The translations under genes were made by a program, and so were the position numbers. A stretch of DNA of 64,000 bases from Pseudomonas khorasanensis (lineage in GTDB: Bacteria > Pseudomonadota > Gammaproteobacteria > Pseudomonadales > Pseudomonadaceae), in assembly GCF_014268505.2 (NCBI RefSeq), contig NZ_JABWQP020000010.1, forward strand, positions 1 to 64,000, read 5' to 3'. Below are positions 25,349-34,827 of this stretch, piece by piece. Within the stretch, counting starts at the first letter, position 1. Each line of letters starts with the position of its first letter. The notes beneath the pieces were generated by a model that saw only the letters and a list, made by a program, of their open reading frames with translations, was not told the DNA's origin and made no database searches.

Positions 25349-25762
25349 TCACTTCACCAATGGCAGGTTGTCGCCTTTCCAGCTGGAAATCCCGCCGGAC
25401 AGCTTGGCGGCCGTGAAACCGGATTTCATCAGCTCGCGGGCGTGGGTGCCGGCGGTCTGGCCCAGAGCGTCGACCAGAATGATGGTCTTGGCCTTGTGCT
25501 TTTCCAGCTCGGCAACGCGGGCAGTCAGTTTGTCGTGGGGAATGTTCAGCGCGCCAACGATGTGGCCAGCGGCGTAATCCTTGACGGGACGGATGTCCAC
25601 CACCACGCCGGCATCTTTATTGACCAGCGCGGTCAGCTCGCCGGTGCTCAGGCTTTTACCGCCGCCCTGCATCGTGTGCGCCAGCAACAGAGCCAGCAGT
25701 ACGACGAAGATACCGACAAGAATGTAGTGGTTAGTGGCAAATTCAATCAGGTGAGCAACCAT
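25349..25762 (-). CDS. Membrane-anchored rhodanese-like protein without the catalytic Cys
   Basis: A 137-residue protein with one N-terminal TM helix (about 10-30) and a rhodanese domain ('VVVDIRPVKDYAAGHIVGALNIP'... shown in part; 'LSGGISSWKGDNLPLVK' at the end). The active-site loop reads 'LVDALGQTAGTHA' and contains no Cys, so sulfur transfer is unlikely. The start at 25762 removes a 16-codon extension not seen in the family. It is an orthologue of YibN by position next to grxC and secB. Confidence 0.88.
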   Translation of the reverse strand: MVAHLIEFATNHYILVGIFVVLLALLLAHTMQGGGKSLSTGELTALVNKDAGVVVDIRPVKDYAAGHIVGALNIPHDKLTARVAELEKHKAKTIILVDALGQTAGTHARELMKSGFTAAKLSGGISSWKGDNLPLVK

Positions 25763-25915
25763 CGAAGGAGGTTCCAGGGCGTTAAAATGTCGACCAGTAT
25801 ACACAGCCACTATGGTCGGCCAAACCCCGTCCGGCGGTGACGCGGTCGGAACTTCGCTTTAAACTCCAACTCCGTTTTGCATCGCCCTCTTCTTTATTAG
25901 CCACGAGTGGATTCC

Positions 25916-27445
25916 ATGACGACTACGCCTAAACCTTTGGTCCTGATGATTCTCGACGGCTTCGGTCACAGCGACAGCCCCGAATCCAATGCCGTGTTTG
26001 CGGCGAAGAAGCCTGTCCTCGATCGCCTGTGGGCCACTGTTCCAAACGGCTTGATCTCGGGCAGCGGCATGGACGTCGGTCTGCCGGACGGCCAGATGGG
26101 CAACTCCGAAGTCGGTCACATGAACCTCGGCGCCGGTCGCGTGGTGTATCAGGACTTCACTCGGGTGACGAAATCGATCCGAGACGGCGATTTTTTCGAA
26201 AACCCGACCATTTGCGCCGCTGTGGATAAAGCCGTGGCCGCCGGCAAAGCCGTGCACTTCATGGGCCTGCTGTCCGATGGCGGCGTGCACAGCCATCAGG
26301 ATCACCTGATCGCCATGGCCGAACTGGCGTTCAAGCGCGGCGCCGAAAAGATCTACCTGCACGCCTTCCTCGATGGCCGCGACACCCCGCCGAAAAGCGC
26401 CGCATCGTCGATTGAACTGCTCGACGCAACCTTCCAGGCACTCGGCAAGGGCCGCATCGCCAGCATCATCGGCCGCTACTTCGCCATGGACCGCGACAAC
26501 CGCTGGGATCGCGTGGCCCAGGCCTACAACCTGATTGTGGATGGCAACAGCGAATTCAACGCCGCCACCGCTCAGGAAGGCCTGGAAGCCGCTTACGCTC
26601 GCGGCGAGAGCGACGAATTCGTCAAAGCCACTTCAATCGGTGAGCCGGTCAAAGTCGAAGATGGCGATGCCGTGGTGTTCATGAACTTCCGCGCCGACCG
26701 CGCTCGCGAACTGACCCGCGTGTTCGTTGAAGACGGCTTCAAGGAATTCGAGCGCGCCCGCCAGCCAAAACTGGCCGGTTTCGTCATGCTCACCCAATAC
26801 GCCGCCAGCATCCCTGCGCCATCGGCGTTCGCCGCCGGCAGTCTGGAAAACGTCCTCGGCGACTATCTGGCGAAAAACGGCAAAACTCAGCTGCGCATCG
26901 CTGAAACCGAGAAGTACGCGCACGTGACCTTCTTCTTCTCGGGTGGCCGCGAAGAGCCGTTCCCGGGCGAGGAGCGCATCCTGATCCCTTCGCCAAAAGT
27001 CGCCACCTACGACTTGCAGCCGGAGATGAGCGCCCCCGAAGTCACTGATCGCATCGTCGACGCCATCGAAAACCAGCGTTACGACGTCATCGTGGTCAAC
27101 TACGCCAACGGCGACATGGTCGGCCACAGCGGTGTGTTCGACGCGGCGGTAAAAGCCGTAGAGTGCCTCGACACGTGCGTCGGCCGCATCGTTGAAGCAC
27201 TGGAGAAAGTCGGCGGCGAAGCGTTGATCACCGCAGACCATGGCAACGTCGAGCAAATGGCCGACGAATCCACCGGCCAGGCGCACACCGCCCACACCAC
27301 CGAGCCGGTGCCGTTCATCTATGTCGGCAAGCGCGACCTCAAGGTGCGTGAAGGCGGCGTGCTGGCGGACGTGGCACCAACCATGCTGAAACTGCTGGGC
27401 CTGGAGAAACCGGCGGAAATGACCGGTACTTCGATCCTGGTATAA
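25916..27445 (+). CDS. gpmI: 2,3-bisphosphoglycerate-independent phosphoglycerate mutase
   Basis: A 509-residue Mn-dependent enzyme interconverting 3- and 2-phosphoglycerate. Catalytic Ser64 lies in 'GQMGNSEVGHMN', and the metal-binding segments 'ILDGFG', 'DGRDTPP' and 'ITADHGNVEQM' are intact. The ATG at 25916 is preferred over the GTG three codons upstream by match to homologues. It is divergent from the rhodanese-grxC-secB unit. Confidence 0.97.
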   Translation: MTTTPKPLVLMILDGFGHSDSPESNAVFAAKKPVLDRLWATVPNGLISGSGMDVGLPDGQMGNSEVGHMNLGAGRVVYQDFTRVTKSIRDGDFFENPTICAAVDKAVAAGKAVHFMGLLSDGGVHSHQDHLIAMAELAFKRGAEKIYLHAFLDGRDTPPKSAASSIELLDATFQALGKGRIASIIGRYFAMDRDNRWDRVAQAYNLIVDGNSEFNAATAQEGLEAAYARGESDEFVKATSIGEPVKVEDGDAVVFMNFRADRARELTRVFVEDGFKEFERARQPKLAGFVMLTQYAASIPAPSAFAAGSLENVLGDYLAKNGKTQLRIAETEKYAHVTFFFSGGREEPFPGEERILIPSPKVATYDLQPEMSAPEVTDRIVDAIENQRYDVIVVNYANGDMVGHSGVFDAAVKAVECLDTCVGRIVEALEKVGGEALITADHGNVEQMADESTGQAHTAHTTEPVPFIYVGKRDLKVREGGVLADVAPTMLKLLGLEKPAEMTGTSILV

Positions 27446-27458
27446 GCATTAGCGACCC

Positions 27459-27548
27459 TGTGGGAGCGAGCCTGCTCGCGAAAACGGTTGATCAGACGAC
27501 ATGGATGTTGCCTGACACTGCGCTTTCGCGAGCAGGCTCGCTCCAACA
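27459..27548. repeat. REP doublet
   Basis: TGTGGGAGCGAGCCTGCTCGCGAA and an inverted arm with one change (CTCCAACA), separated by about 42 nt, between gpmI and the EnvC-like gene. Confidence 0.88.
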
Positions 27549-27661
27549 TGGGGTTTGTGGTGTTTTTCAGGCCAGTTATCACACAGCCCCAATTGGGCGT
27601 TTTTTTTGCAGCTTCGGGCGGGCATACTAGGCCGTCCCTTACCCTGGTGCCGCCCGCCCCT

Positions 27662-28948
27662 ATGCTTCGCGTCCTGATCGCCCTTGCTCTGACCTGTCTG
27701 CTCCAACCGGCCTTCGCCGACGAGCGCGCGCAAACCCAACAGCAGTTGGACGCCACGCGTCAGGATATCGCCGAGCTGAAAAAGCTGTTGGGCAAGCTGC
27801 AGGAAGAAAAGTCCGGTGTTCAGAAAGAGCTCAAGGGCACTGAAACCGAGATGGGCAAACTGCAGAAGCAGGTCGATGCCCTGCAGAAAGAATTGCAGAA
27901 AAGCGAATCCGAGCTGCAGCGGCTCGATGCGGAGAAAAAAAAACTCCAGAGCGCGCGCACTGAACAGCAGCGACTGATCGCCATCCAGGCCCGAGCGGCC
28001 TATCAGAACGGCCGCCAGGAATACCTCAAGCTGTTGCTTAATCAGCAGAATCCAGAGAAATTCGCCCGCACCCTCACCTATTACGATTACCTGAGCCAGG
28101 CGCGCCTGGAACAGCTGAAGAATTTCAACGAAACCCTGCGCCAACTGGCCAATGTCGAAAAAGACATCGGCTTGCAGCAGGCACAATTGCTGGTACAGAA
28201 AAGCGACCTCGACAGTCAGCGCGAAGAACTCGAAAAAGTGCGCAAGGAACGTCAGCAGGTTCTCGCCAGACTCAATAATGATGTGAAGGCTCGCGACCAG
28301 AAACTCGCCGCCCGCGAGCAGGATCAGGCAGACCTGTCTAAAGTCCTTAAAACCATTGAAGAAACCTTGGCCCGCCAGGCTCGTGAGGCAGAAGAAGCGC
28401 GGCAGAAAGCGCTGATTGCCCAGCAGGAAGCGGAAAAAAAGCGTTTGCGTGAGGCGCAGGCTGACACCAGCGACGCCCCACGAAAGCCCGTCAGATCAAC
28501 GCCCGGCGCCCTGGTGTCGAGCAGCGGCGAGACCTTCGGTGGCCCTTTTGCTGCAACCCGGGGAAAACTTCCGTGGCCGGTTGATGGTCGATTACTCGCA
28601 CGCTTCGGTGAAAGCCGTGGCGACGATGCCCGTACCAAGTGGGACGGCGTGATGATCAGCGCCTCCGCCGGCAGCCAGGTCCACGCCGTACACGGCGGGC
28701 GCGTGGTGTTTGCCGATTGGCTGCGCGGTGCCGGGTTGCTGGTGATCCTCGATCATGGCAACGGTTTTCTGAGTCTTTATGGTCACAACCAGACGCTGCT
28801 CAAGTCGGCGGGTGATGTGGTCAAAGCGGGCGAGTCGATCTCCACTGTCGGTAACAGTGGCGGTCAGGACACGCCAGCGCTGTATTTCGCAATTCGTCAG
28901 CAGGGTCACCCGAGTGATCCGGCGCAATGGTGTCGTGCGCAAGGATAA
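27662..28948 (+). CDS. EnvC-like murein hydrolase activator (degenerate M23 peptidase)
   Basis: A 428-residue protein: signal peptide to about residue 20, a long coiled coil (about 22-270) and a C-terminal LytM/M23 domain (about 305-425). The M23 zinc ligands are altered: the first motif is 'KWDGV' with no His, and the last is 'LYFAIRQQG' rather than HxH. It therefore resembles EnvC, which activates amidases at the division site instead of cutting peptidoglycan. ctpA and a deacetylase follow on the same strand, as is usual in pseudomonads. Confidence 0.9.
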   Translation: MLRVLIALALTCLLQPAFADERAQTQQQLDATRQDIAELKKLLGKLQEEKSGVQKELKGTETEMGKLQKQVDALQKELQKSESELQRLDAEKKKLQSARTEQQRLIAIQARAAYQNGRQEYLKLLLNQQNPEKFARTLTYYDYLSQARLEQLKNFNETLRQLANVEKDIGLQQAQLLVQKSDLDSQREELEKVRKERQQVLARLNNDVKARDQKLAAREQDQADLSKVLKTIEETLARQAREAEEARQKALIAQQEAEKKRLREAQADTSDAPRKPVRSTPGALVSSSGETFGGPFAATRGKLPWPVDGRLLARFGESRGDDARTKWDGVMISASAGSQVHAVHGGRVVFADWLRGAGLLVILDHGNGFLSLYGHNQTLLKSAGDVVKAGESISTVGNSGGQDTPALYFAIRQQGHPSDPAQWCRAQG

Positions 28949-28979
28949 GCACGGTATCTAATTCAGGAGTTCGTTCGAC

Positions 28980-30299
28980 ATGCTGCATTTGTCCCGCCTT
29001 ACCTCGCTGGCCCTGACGATCGCTCTGGTGATCGGCGCGCCTCTGGCGTTCGCCGCGCAACCGGCCCCGACCGTTGCTCCAGCAGGCACTGCCGCGACCG
29101 CCAAGGCGCCGCTGCCGCTGGAAGAGCTGCGCACCTTTGCCGAGGTCATGGACCGGATCAAGGCCGCGTACGTCGAACCGGTTGACGACAAGACGCTGCT
29201 GGAAAACGCCATCAAGGGCATGCTCAGCAACCTCGATCCGCACTCCGCGTACCTCGGCCCGGAAGATTTCACCGAGCTGCAGGAAAGCACCAGCGGCGAA
29301 TTCGGCGGCCTGGGCATCGAAGTCGGCGCTGAAGACGGTTTCATCAAAGTCGTCTCGCCGATCGATGACACTCCCGCCTCGAAAGCCGGCATTCAGGCCG
29401 GTGATTTCATCGTCAAGATCAATGGCCAGCCGACACGCGGCCAGACCATGACCGAAGCCGTGGACAAGATGCGCGGCAAGATCGGCCAGAAAATCACCCT
29501 GACCCTGGTTCGCGACGGCGGCACGCCATTCGACGTGACCCTGGCGCGCGCGGTAATCCAGGTGAAGAGCGTCAAGGCGCAACTGCTGGAATCGGGCTAC
29601 GGCTATATCCGCATCACCCAGTTCCAGGTCAAGACCGGCGACGAAGTCTCCAAAGCGCTGGCCAAGCTGCGCAAGGACAACGGCAAGAAGCTCAACGGCA
29701 TCATCCTCGACCTGCGCAACAACCCGGGCGGCGTGCTGCAATCGGCGGTGGAAGTGGTCGACCACTTCATCACCAAAGGCCTGATCGTCTACACCAAAGG
29801 CCGGATCGCCAATTCCGAACTGCGCTTCTCCGCCACCGGCAAGGACGAAAGCGAAGCAGTGCCGATGGTCGTGCTGATCAACGGTGGCAGCGCCTCGGCC
29901 TCGGAAATCGTCGCCGGCGCCCTGCAGGATCAGAAACGCGCCGTGGTCATGGGCACCACCAGTTTCGGTAAAGGTTCGGTGCAAACCGTGCTGCCGCTGA
30001 ACAACGACCGCGCGCTGAAGATCACCACGGCGCTGTACTTCACGCCCAATGGTCGATCGATCCAGGCCCAGGGCATCGTTCCGGACATCGAAGTACGCCG
30101 CGCGAAGATCACCAACGAAGCCGACGGCGAATACTTCAAAGAAGCCGATCTGCAAGGCCACCTGGGCAACGGCAACGGCGGCGCCGACAAACCGAGCGGC
30201 TCCGGCGGCAAGGCCAAAGCGATGCCGCAGGATGACGATTACCAGTTGGCCCAGGCCCTGAGCCTGCTCAAGGGGCTGAGCATCACGTCCGGTCGCTGA
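28980..30299 (+). CDS. ctpA: C-terminal processing protease CtpA (S41)
   Basis: A 439-residue periplasmic serine protease. It has a signal peptide (to about 25), a PDZ domain (about 95-185; 'GLGIEV...GIQAGDFIVKINGQP' in part) and an S41 catalytic domain with nucleophile Ser in 'NGGSASASEIVAG' and Lys in 'TSFGKGSVQ'. In P. aeruginosa CtpA, with LbcA, degrades peptidoglycan endopeptidases, which fits the EnvC-like gene 31 nt upstream. A Gly/Lys-rich low-complexity stretch lies near 395-420. Confidence 0.95.
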   Translation: MLHLSRLTSLALTIALVIGAPLAFAAQPAPTVAPAGTAATAKAPLPLEELRTFAEVMDRIKAAYVEPVDDKTLLENAIKGMLSNLDPHSAYLGPEDFTELQESTSGEFGGLGIEVGAEDGFIKVVSPIDDTPASKAGIQAGDFIVKINGQPTRGQTMTEAVDKMRGKIGQKITLTLVRDGGTPFDVTLARAVIQVKSVKAQLLESGYGYIRITQFQVKTGDEVSKALAKLRKDNGKKLNGIILDLRNNPGGVLQSAVEVVDHFITKGLIVYTKGRIANSELRFSATGKDESEAVPMVVLINGGSASASEIVAGALQDQKRAVVMGTTSFGKGSVQTVLPLNNDRALKITTALYFTPNGRSIQAQGIVPDIEVRRAKITNEADGEYFKEADLQGHLGNGNGGADKPSGSGGKAKAMPQDDDYQLAQALSLLKGLSITSGR

Positions 30300-30301
30300 G
30301 G

Positions 30302-31093
30302 ATGTTGCTGCGCTTCATCTGCGTGCTGTTGTGCTGCCTGGCGGGTACTGTTCAGGCAGAACCCGCCAGCCCGTCGTCGCAAAAAGCCTACCTGACACTG
30401 ATCATCGACGACCTGGGGCAAAACCTGCCCCGGGATCGCCGCGTGCTCGCTCTGCCTGGCCCGGTCACGGCGGCGATCATGCCCGACACCCCTCACGCCA
30501 CCGAGTTTGCCCGCGAAGCCCATCGCGCCGGCAAGATTGTCATTCTGCACATGCCGATGGACCCCGCCACCGGGCCCTACGCCTGGCACCCCGAACTTTC
30601 CATCGAAGAGTTACAGAAACGCCTGAACGCTGCGTTTGAAAAGGTCCCGTTCACCGCAGGCCTCAATAACCACATGGGCAGCCGCATGACGGCGCAGCCG
30701 GCGGCAATGGCGTGGTTGATGGCTGAGCTGCAGCGTCGACATAAATTCTTTGTCGACAGCCGCACCAGCGCGCAAACCGTCGCGGCGGCCGAAGCGCAGA
30801 GGATCCAGTTGGCGAGCGTTTCGCGGGATGTGTTCCTGGATGACGAGCGCACTGAGGCGGCGATTTTTATTCAGCTGCAGGTGGCAATCAGCCTGGCGCG
30901 CAAACAGGGTTCCGCGGTGATGATCGGGCATCCGTATCCGCAAACATTGGCGGTGCTTGAACGCGAATTGCCCAAGCTCAAAGCTCAGGGCATTGACTGG
31001 ATCGATATCCGACAGATGATCAGCGTGCGCGGCAATCGCGCCACGGCTGCGCACGGCAAGGATGGCCAATACCGCCTCCCGACCTCGCCGTAA
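30302..31093 (+). CDS. Divergent polysaccharide deacetylase family protein
   Basis: A 263-residue secreted protein (signal peptide to about 20) of the 'divergent polysaccharide deacetylase' family (PF04748). Characteristic segments are 'LTLIIDDLGQN', 'ILHMPMDP', 'GLNNHMGSRMT' and 'FVDSRTS', which supply the Asp/His metal site. It begins 2 nt after the ctpA stop, making a likely operon of EnvC-like, CtpA and this protein. The substrate is unproven; a cell-wall glycan is inferred. Confidence 0.88.
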   Translation: MLLRFICVLLCCLAGTVQAEPASPSSQKAYLTLIIDDLGQNLPRDRRVLALPGPVTAAIMPDTPHATEFAREAHRAGKIVILHMPMDPATGPYAWHPELSIEELQKRLNAAFEKVPFTAGLNNHMGSRMTAQPAAMAWLMAELQRRHKFFVDSRTSAQTVAAAEAQRIQLASVSRDVFLDDERTEAAIFIQLQVAISLARKQGSAVMIGHPYPQTLAVLERELPKLKAQGIDWIDIRQMISVRGNRATAAHGKDGQYRLPTSP

Positions 31094-31196
31094 TCCCTCT
31101 CGGCACACTCTGATCACAATAACTATCTATGCCTGCCGGCACGCCGTCGCGTGCCACGATAGACCTCACCCTGAATTTCATCACCAAGGATTGGCC

Positions 31197-32435
31197 ATGA
31201 AATATCTCAACCGCGTTTTCCTGACGACTCTGATCGGCCTGGCAACAACAATTACCACCGCACAGGCGCGCGACCTTGGAGAAGGCGCCGTCAACGGCTC
31301 AACGTCGAGAGCGCTGCAAAACAGTGAGCATCACTATGAACTCTGGAGTGGCATCGGACGCCTCAGTCTGCCTTCGAGGGAATCGTGCACCGCCGTTCTT
31401 CTGGACTCGCGAAACAGGCAAGGCCGAGCCACCGGCCCGGCCTATCTGCTCACCAGTGGTCATTGTGTGTTTTTTCAATTCGGTTCCGCACGAACCCATC
31501 TGCCTGTAGAGGCCAAAGTCACCTTCCACTACTTTCATGACACACCCCAACGTCATCGCCAATATGCTATCCGCACCGCCCGCTGGAGCAGTCTCGTCGG
31601 GACTGATCTTGCAGTACTCGAGGTCGACGCTACGTTGGCAACGCTGGTACAAGCCGGGGTCAACCCCCTCAAACTCGCGTCACATCAAACCAACGAGAGC
31701 CAGGATGCGCTCAACGTCGGAGCACCTGCCGGCTTTACCGAACGCGGGCTCCGAGTGAGTGTTTGCGCCGAACAAAGCGCCGGAACGTTCATCGATCACC
31801 CTGGGGTGTTCCCTCTGGCCATGAAAAACAATTGCGACCTTTACGGTGGCAACTCCGGTAGCCCGATGCTGAACCGCCGCACCAACGAAATCACCGGCAT
31901 CGTCAGTAAAGTCGTGGCTCTGCGCGATACGCCAGCCCCGCCCGGCTGTGAGCACCTGGAGTCGTGCATGGCTGCACGTCTCAATTACAGCTACTCGGCC
32001 AACTTCCTGCACAAGTGCTTTATTGAAGGTGTATTCACCAGCAACGCACCGGACTGTTCGCTGGAGCCGGTCGAGCTGACGGTCATGGAACCCTGGAAGC
32101 TCAAGTCATACGCTTACAAAACGAAAGATGTGGATGGGCGGATCGTATTGCCTACGTGGGACTTCAGATTCACCCTGGCAGCGCCCTTTTATCGCTACAA
32201 AACGGTTCGTAACGCCAGGGACTGCAAGGCTCCCGACAATTACAGCGCCGCCATCAGCACAGAAGATGCTTACATCGATACTGAAATCGGGCCACAAAGC
32301 GGCGCACATGCACTCTGCATTATTGGCGTATCAGGAAAACAGCAGCTGACACGGGCGATGCTCAATAATGTGTTTACAAGTGCCGCGTACTTGGTCGCGA
32401 CGCCGGGCACTCCACCTCAGACAACACTGAGGTAA
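31197..32435 (+). CDS. Exported trypsin-like serine protease
   Basis: A 412-residue protein with a signal peptide (cleavage after 'TAQA', about 24) and a chymotrypsin-fold domain with the triad His89 ('TSGHC'), Asp137 ('GTDLAVL') and Ser220 ('GGNSGSP'). Cysteines at 64/90 and around 190/213 could form disulfides. About 130 residues follow the protease domain and match no family I recognise. AAGGA lies 8 nt before the ATG at 31197. It sits between conserved core genes and ends 3 nt before the convergent binding-protein gene; it may be an accessory insertion. Confidence 0.82.
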   Translation: MKYLNRVFLTTLIGLATTITTAQARDLGEGAVNGSTSRALQNSEHHYELWSGIGRLSLPSRESCTAVLLDSRNRQGRATGPAYLLTSGHCVFFQFGSARTHLPVEAKVTFHYFHDTPQRHRQYAIRTARWSSLVGTDLAVLEVDATLATLVQAGVNPLKLASHQTNESQDALNVGAPAGFTERGLRVSVCAEQSAGTFIDHPGVFPLAMKNNCDLYGGNSGSPMLNRRTNEITGIVSKVVALRDTPAPPGCEHLESCMAARLNYSYSANFLHKCFIEGVFTSNAPDCSLEPVELTVMEPWKLKSYAYKTKDVDGRIVLPTWDFRFTLAAPFYRYKTVRNARDCKAPDNYSAAISTEDAYIDTEIGPQSGAHALCIIGVSGKQQLTRAMLNNVFTSAAYLVATPGTPPQTTLR

Positions 32436-32438
32436 TCG

Positions 32439-33194
32439 CTACAGATAGCGCGCCATGATGTCGTCAACGATGCCTTCCTTGCGCAGTTGATCCAGCGCCG
32501 CTTGAAGCTTTGCCACCACTTCGTCCGGCACGTTTTTATTCAACGCCAGGTACAACTCGGCGCTATTGAACCGCAACACCGTCTTGAGACCGGTCACCCC
32601 CTCCTGCCGCGCCAGATAACGCCCGGCAGGATCACCGGTGGCCCACAGATCGATCTGGCCGTTGACCAGTTTTTTCGCATTGTCCTGATCGCGCAGCACC
32701 ACCACTGGCTTGAGGCCCTGTCTGGTCAGCGTTTCGGCGATCGCATCGCCCTTGTAGGCGCCGATCCTGTACTTGCGCGCGTCGTTGAGGGTTTCGAGGG
32801 TGATCTTGCTATCGGCCTTGGCCAGCAGGATCCAGTCGTCGGGTCCGATCGGGCCAACCCATTTGAAGCGCTTTTCCCGATCGGGCAGGCGCGCCATAAC
32901 GAAGGCTCCATAACCTGGATTTTCCAGCGCCAGTTTGTAGACCCGCTCCCAGGGGAAGCGCAGGGTCAGGCTATAGGTGAGACCAGCACGCTGGAACATT
33001 TCGCGGACGATGTCGGTGGCGATACCGTTGATGTTTTCGCCTTGGGCGAAATTCTTGCCGTTCTTCGCCATGTTGTAAGGCGGGAAGTTTTCGGTGAGAA
33101 GCACCAGATCGGTGTCAGGACTGCTTTCGGCCCGGGCAGTGCCGAGCAGCAGCACACAGGCGCTGGCGAGAACGAGAAGCAGGCGTTTGAACAT
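32439..33194 (-). CDS. Orphan amino-acid-type periplasmic binding protein (SBP_bac_3)
   Basis: A 251-residue protein with a signal peptide (to about 22) and a family 3 solute-binding fold: 'LTENFPPYNM' opens lobe 1, and 'VGPIGPDDWILLAK' and 'NKNVPDEVVAKLQAALDQL' mark lobe 2. No permease or ATPase gene is adjacent. Such orphans can serve a distant transporter or act as sensors. It lies 73 nt downstream of hisF on the same strand. Substrate unknown. Confidence 0.85.
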   Translation of the reverse strand: MFKRLLLVLASACVLLLGTARAESSPDTDLVLLTENFPPYNMAKNGKNFAQGENINGIATDIVREMFQRAGLTYSLTLRFPWERVYKLALENPGYGAFVMARLPDREKRFKWVGPIGPDDWILLAKADSKITLETLNDARKYRIGAYKGDAIAETLTRQGLKPVVVLRDQDNAKKLVNGQIDLWATGDPAGRYLARQEGVTGLKTVLRFNSAELYLALNKNVPDEVVAKLQAALDQLRKEGIVDDIMARYL

Positions 33195-33267
33195 GTCGGG
33201 CTACCGGAATCCATGGCGTGCCCAAGAGTGCCTTGGGTACGCCATGCTGTCCACTGGCCTGTACGGT

Positions 33268-34038
33268 TTAGCGCATCACGATCCCGCGATGGGCCATATA
33301 GGCCTTGGCTTCCTGAACAGTGTATTCACCGAAGTGGAAAATACTTGCCGCCAGCACCGCGCTGGCGTGGCCTTCGATGATGCCGTCGGCCAGATGCTGC
33401 AAATTGCCGACGCCACCGGACGCGATCACCGGAATGCCCAGCGCATCGCTGATGGCGCGGGTCACGCCGAGGTCGAAGCCGTTCTTCATGCCGTCCTGGT
33501 CCATGCTGGTCAGCAGGATCTCACCGGCGCCCAGACCTTCCATTTTCTTCGCCCACTCGACCGCGTCGAGGCCGGTCGGCTTGCGCCCGCCGTGGGTGAA
33601 AATTTCCCAGCGCGGGGTTTCGCCGGGACCGGAGACTTTCTTGGCGTCGATGGCGACGACGATGCACTGCGAGCCGAAATGCTGCGCGGCCTCGCCGACG
33701 AATTCGGGGTTGAACACCGCTGCGGTGTTGATCGACACCTTGTCCGCGCCGGCATTCAGCAGATTGCGGATGTCCTGAACGGTGCGCACGCCACCGCCAA
33801 CGGTCAGGGGAATGAAGACCTGACTGGCCATGCGCTCGACGGTATGCAGCGTGGTATCTCGCCCATCAACGCTGGCGGTGATGTCGAGAAAGGTAATCTC
33901 GTCGGCGCCCTGCTCGTCATAACGCCGAGCGATTTCCACCGGGTCGCCGGCATCGCGGATGTTCTCGAATTTCACACCTTTGACGACCCGGCCGTTGTCC
34001 ACGTCCAGGCAAGGGATGATGCGTTTGGCCAGCGCCAT
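33268..34038 (-). CDS. hisF: Imidazole glycerol phosphate synthase, cyclase subunit
   Basis: A 256-residue (beta-alpha)8 enzyme. The catalytic Asp in 'IPCLDVDNGRVVKG' and the second in 'LTSMDQDG' are present, as is the phosphate-binding 'VIASGGVGNLQH'. With HisH it turns PRFAR plus glutamine-derived ammonia into IGP and AICAR. Last his gene of the minus-strand cluster, 9 nt after hisA. Confidence 0.97.
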   Translation of the reverse strand: MALAKRIIPCLDVDNGRVVKGVKFENIRDAGDPVEIARRYDEQGADEITFLDITASVDGRDTTLHTVERMASQVFIPLTVGGGVRTVQDIRNLLNAGADKVSINTAAVFNPEFVGEAAQHFGSQCIVVAIDAKKVSGPGETPRWEIFTHGGRKPTGLDAVEWAKKMEGLGAGEILLTSMDQDGMKNGFDLGVTRAISDALGIPVIASGGVGNLQHLADGIIEGHASAVLAASIFHFGEYTVQEAKAYMAHRGIVMR

Positions 34039-34047
34039 GGTCAGTCC

Positions 34048-34785
34048 TCAGCCTTGGTACGAATCGCAGAAAGCTTGCGCTTCGGCGACGTCGAGAGTGC
34101 CTTCGTAGATCGCCCGGCCCGTGATTGCGCCGATGATGCCCGGCGCCTTGGCGTCGAGCAGCGACTTGATGTCGCCCAGGTTATGAATGCCCCCGGAAGC
34201 GATCACCGGAATCTTCGTGGCAGCGGCAAGCGCCGCCGTGAACGGGACGTTGCAGCCTTGCATCATGCCGTCTTTGGCGATGTCGGTATAAACGATCGAA
34301 GAGACGCCGTCGGCTTCAAACTGTTTTGCGAGATCGATGACCTGCACGGTGCTGATTTCAGCCCAGCCATCAGTGGCGACGAAACCGTCCTTGGCATCGA
34401 GACCGACGATGATCTTGCCCGGGAACGCGCGGCAGGCCTCAGCCACGAACGCCGGATCTTTCACCGCCTTGGTGCCGATGATCACGTAGCTCACGCCGGC
34501 CTTGACGTAATGCTCGATGGTTTCCAGCGAACGGATGCCGCCGCCGATCTGGATCGGCAGGTTCGGGTAGCGCTTGGCGATCGCGGTGACCACCTCACCG
34601 TTGACTGGCTGGCCTTCGAAAGCGCCGTTCAGGTCGACCAGATGCAGACGACGGCAACCGCCCTCCACCCACTTGGCAGCCATGCTCACCGGGTCATCGG
34701 AGAACACCGTGGAATCTTCCATGCGGCCCTGGCGCAGGCGTACGCAGGCACCGTCTTTAAGATCGATAGCGGGAATAATCAGCAT
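34048..34785 (-). CDS. hisA: ProFAR isomerase (phosphoribosylformimino-AICAR-phosphate isomerase)
   Basis: A 245-residue (beta-alpha)8 enzyme for the fourth step of histidine synthesis. The start at 34785 gives 'MLIIPAIDLKDGACVRL', with catalytic Asp8; 'VYTDIAKDGMM' supplies the second Asp. The homologous phosphate-binding repeats 'GGGIRS' and 'ASGGIHN' match hisF. It lies between DUF2164 and hisF. Confidence 0.97.
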   Translation of the reverse strand: MLIIPAIDLKDGACVRLRQGRMEDSTVFSDDPVSMAAKWVEGGCRRLHLVDLNGAFEGQPVNGEVVTAIAKRYPNLPIQIGGGIRSLETIEHYVKAGVSYVIIGTKAVKDPAFVAEACRAFPGKIIVGLDAKDGFVATDGWAEISTVQVIDLAKQFEADGVSSIVYTDIAKDGMMQGCNVPFTAALAAATKIPVIASGGIHNLGDIKSLLDAKAPGIIGAITGRAIYEGTLDVAEAQAFCDSYQG

Positions 34786-34827
34786 CTGGCAAACCTTCAA
34801 ATTTGAATGTTCAGCTTGGCTCGAGAA

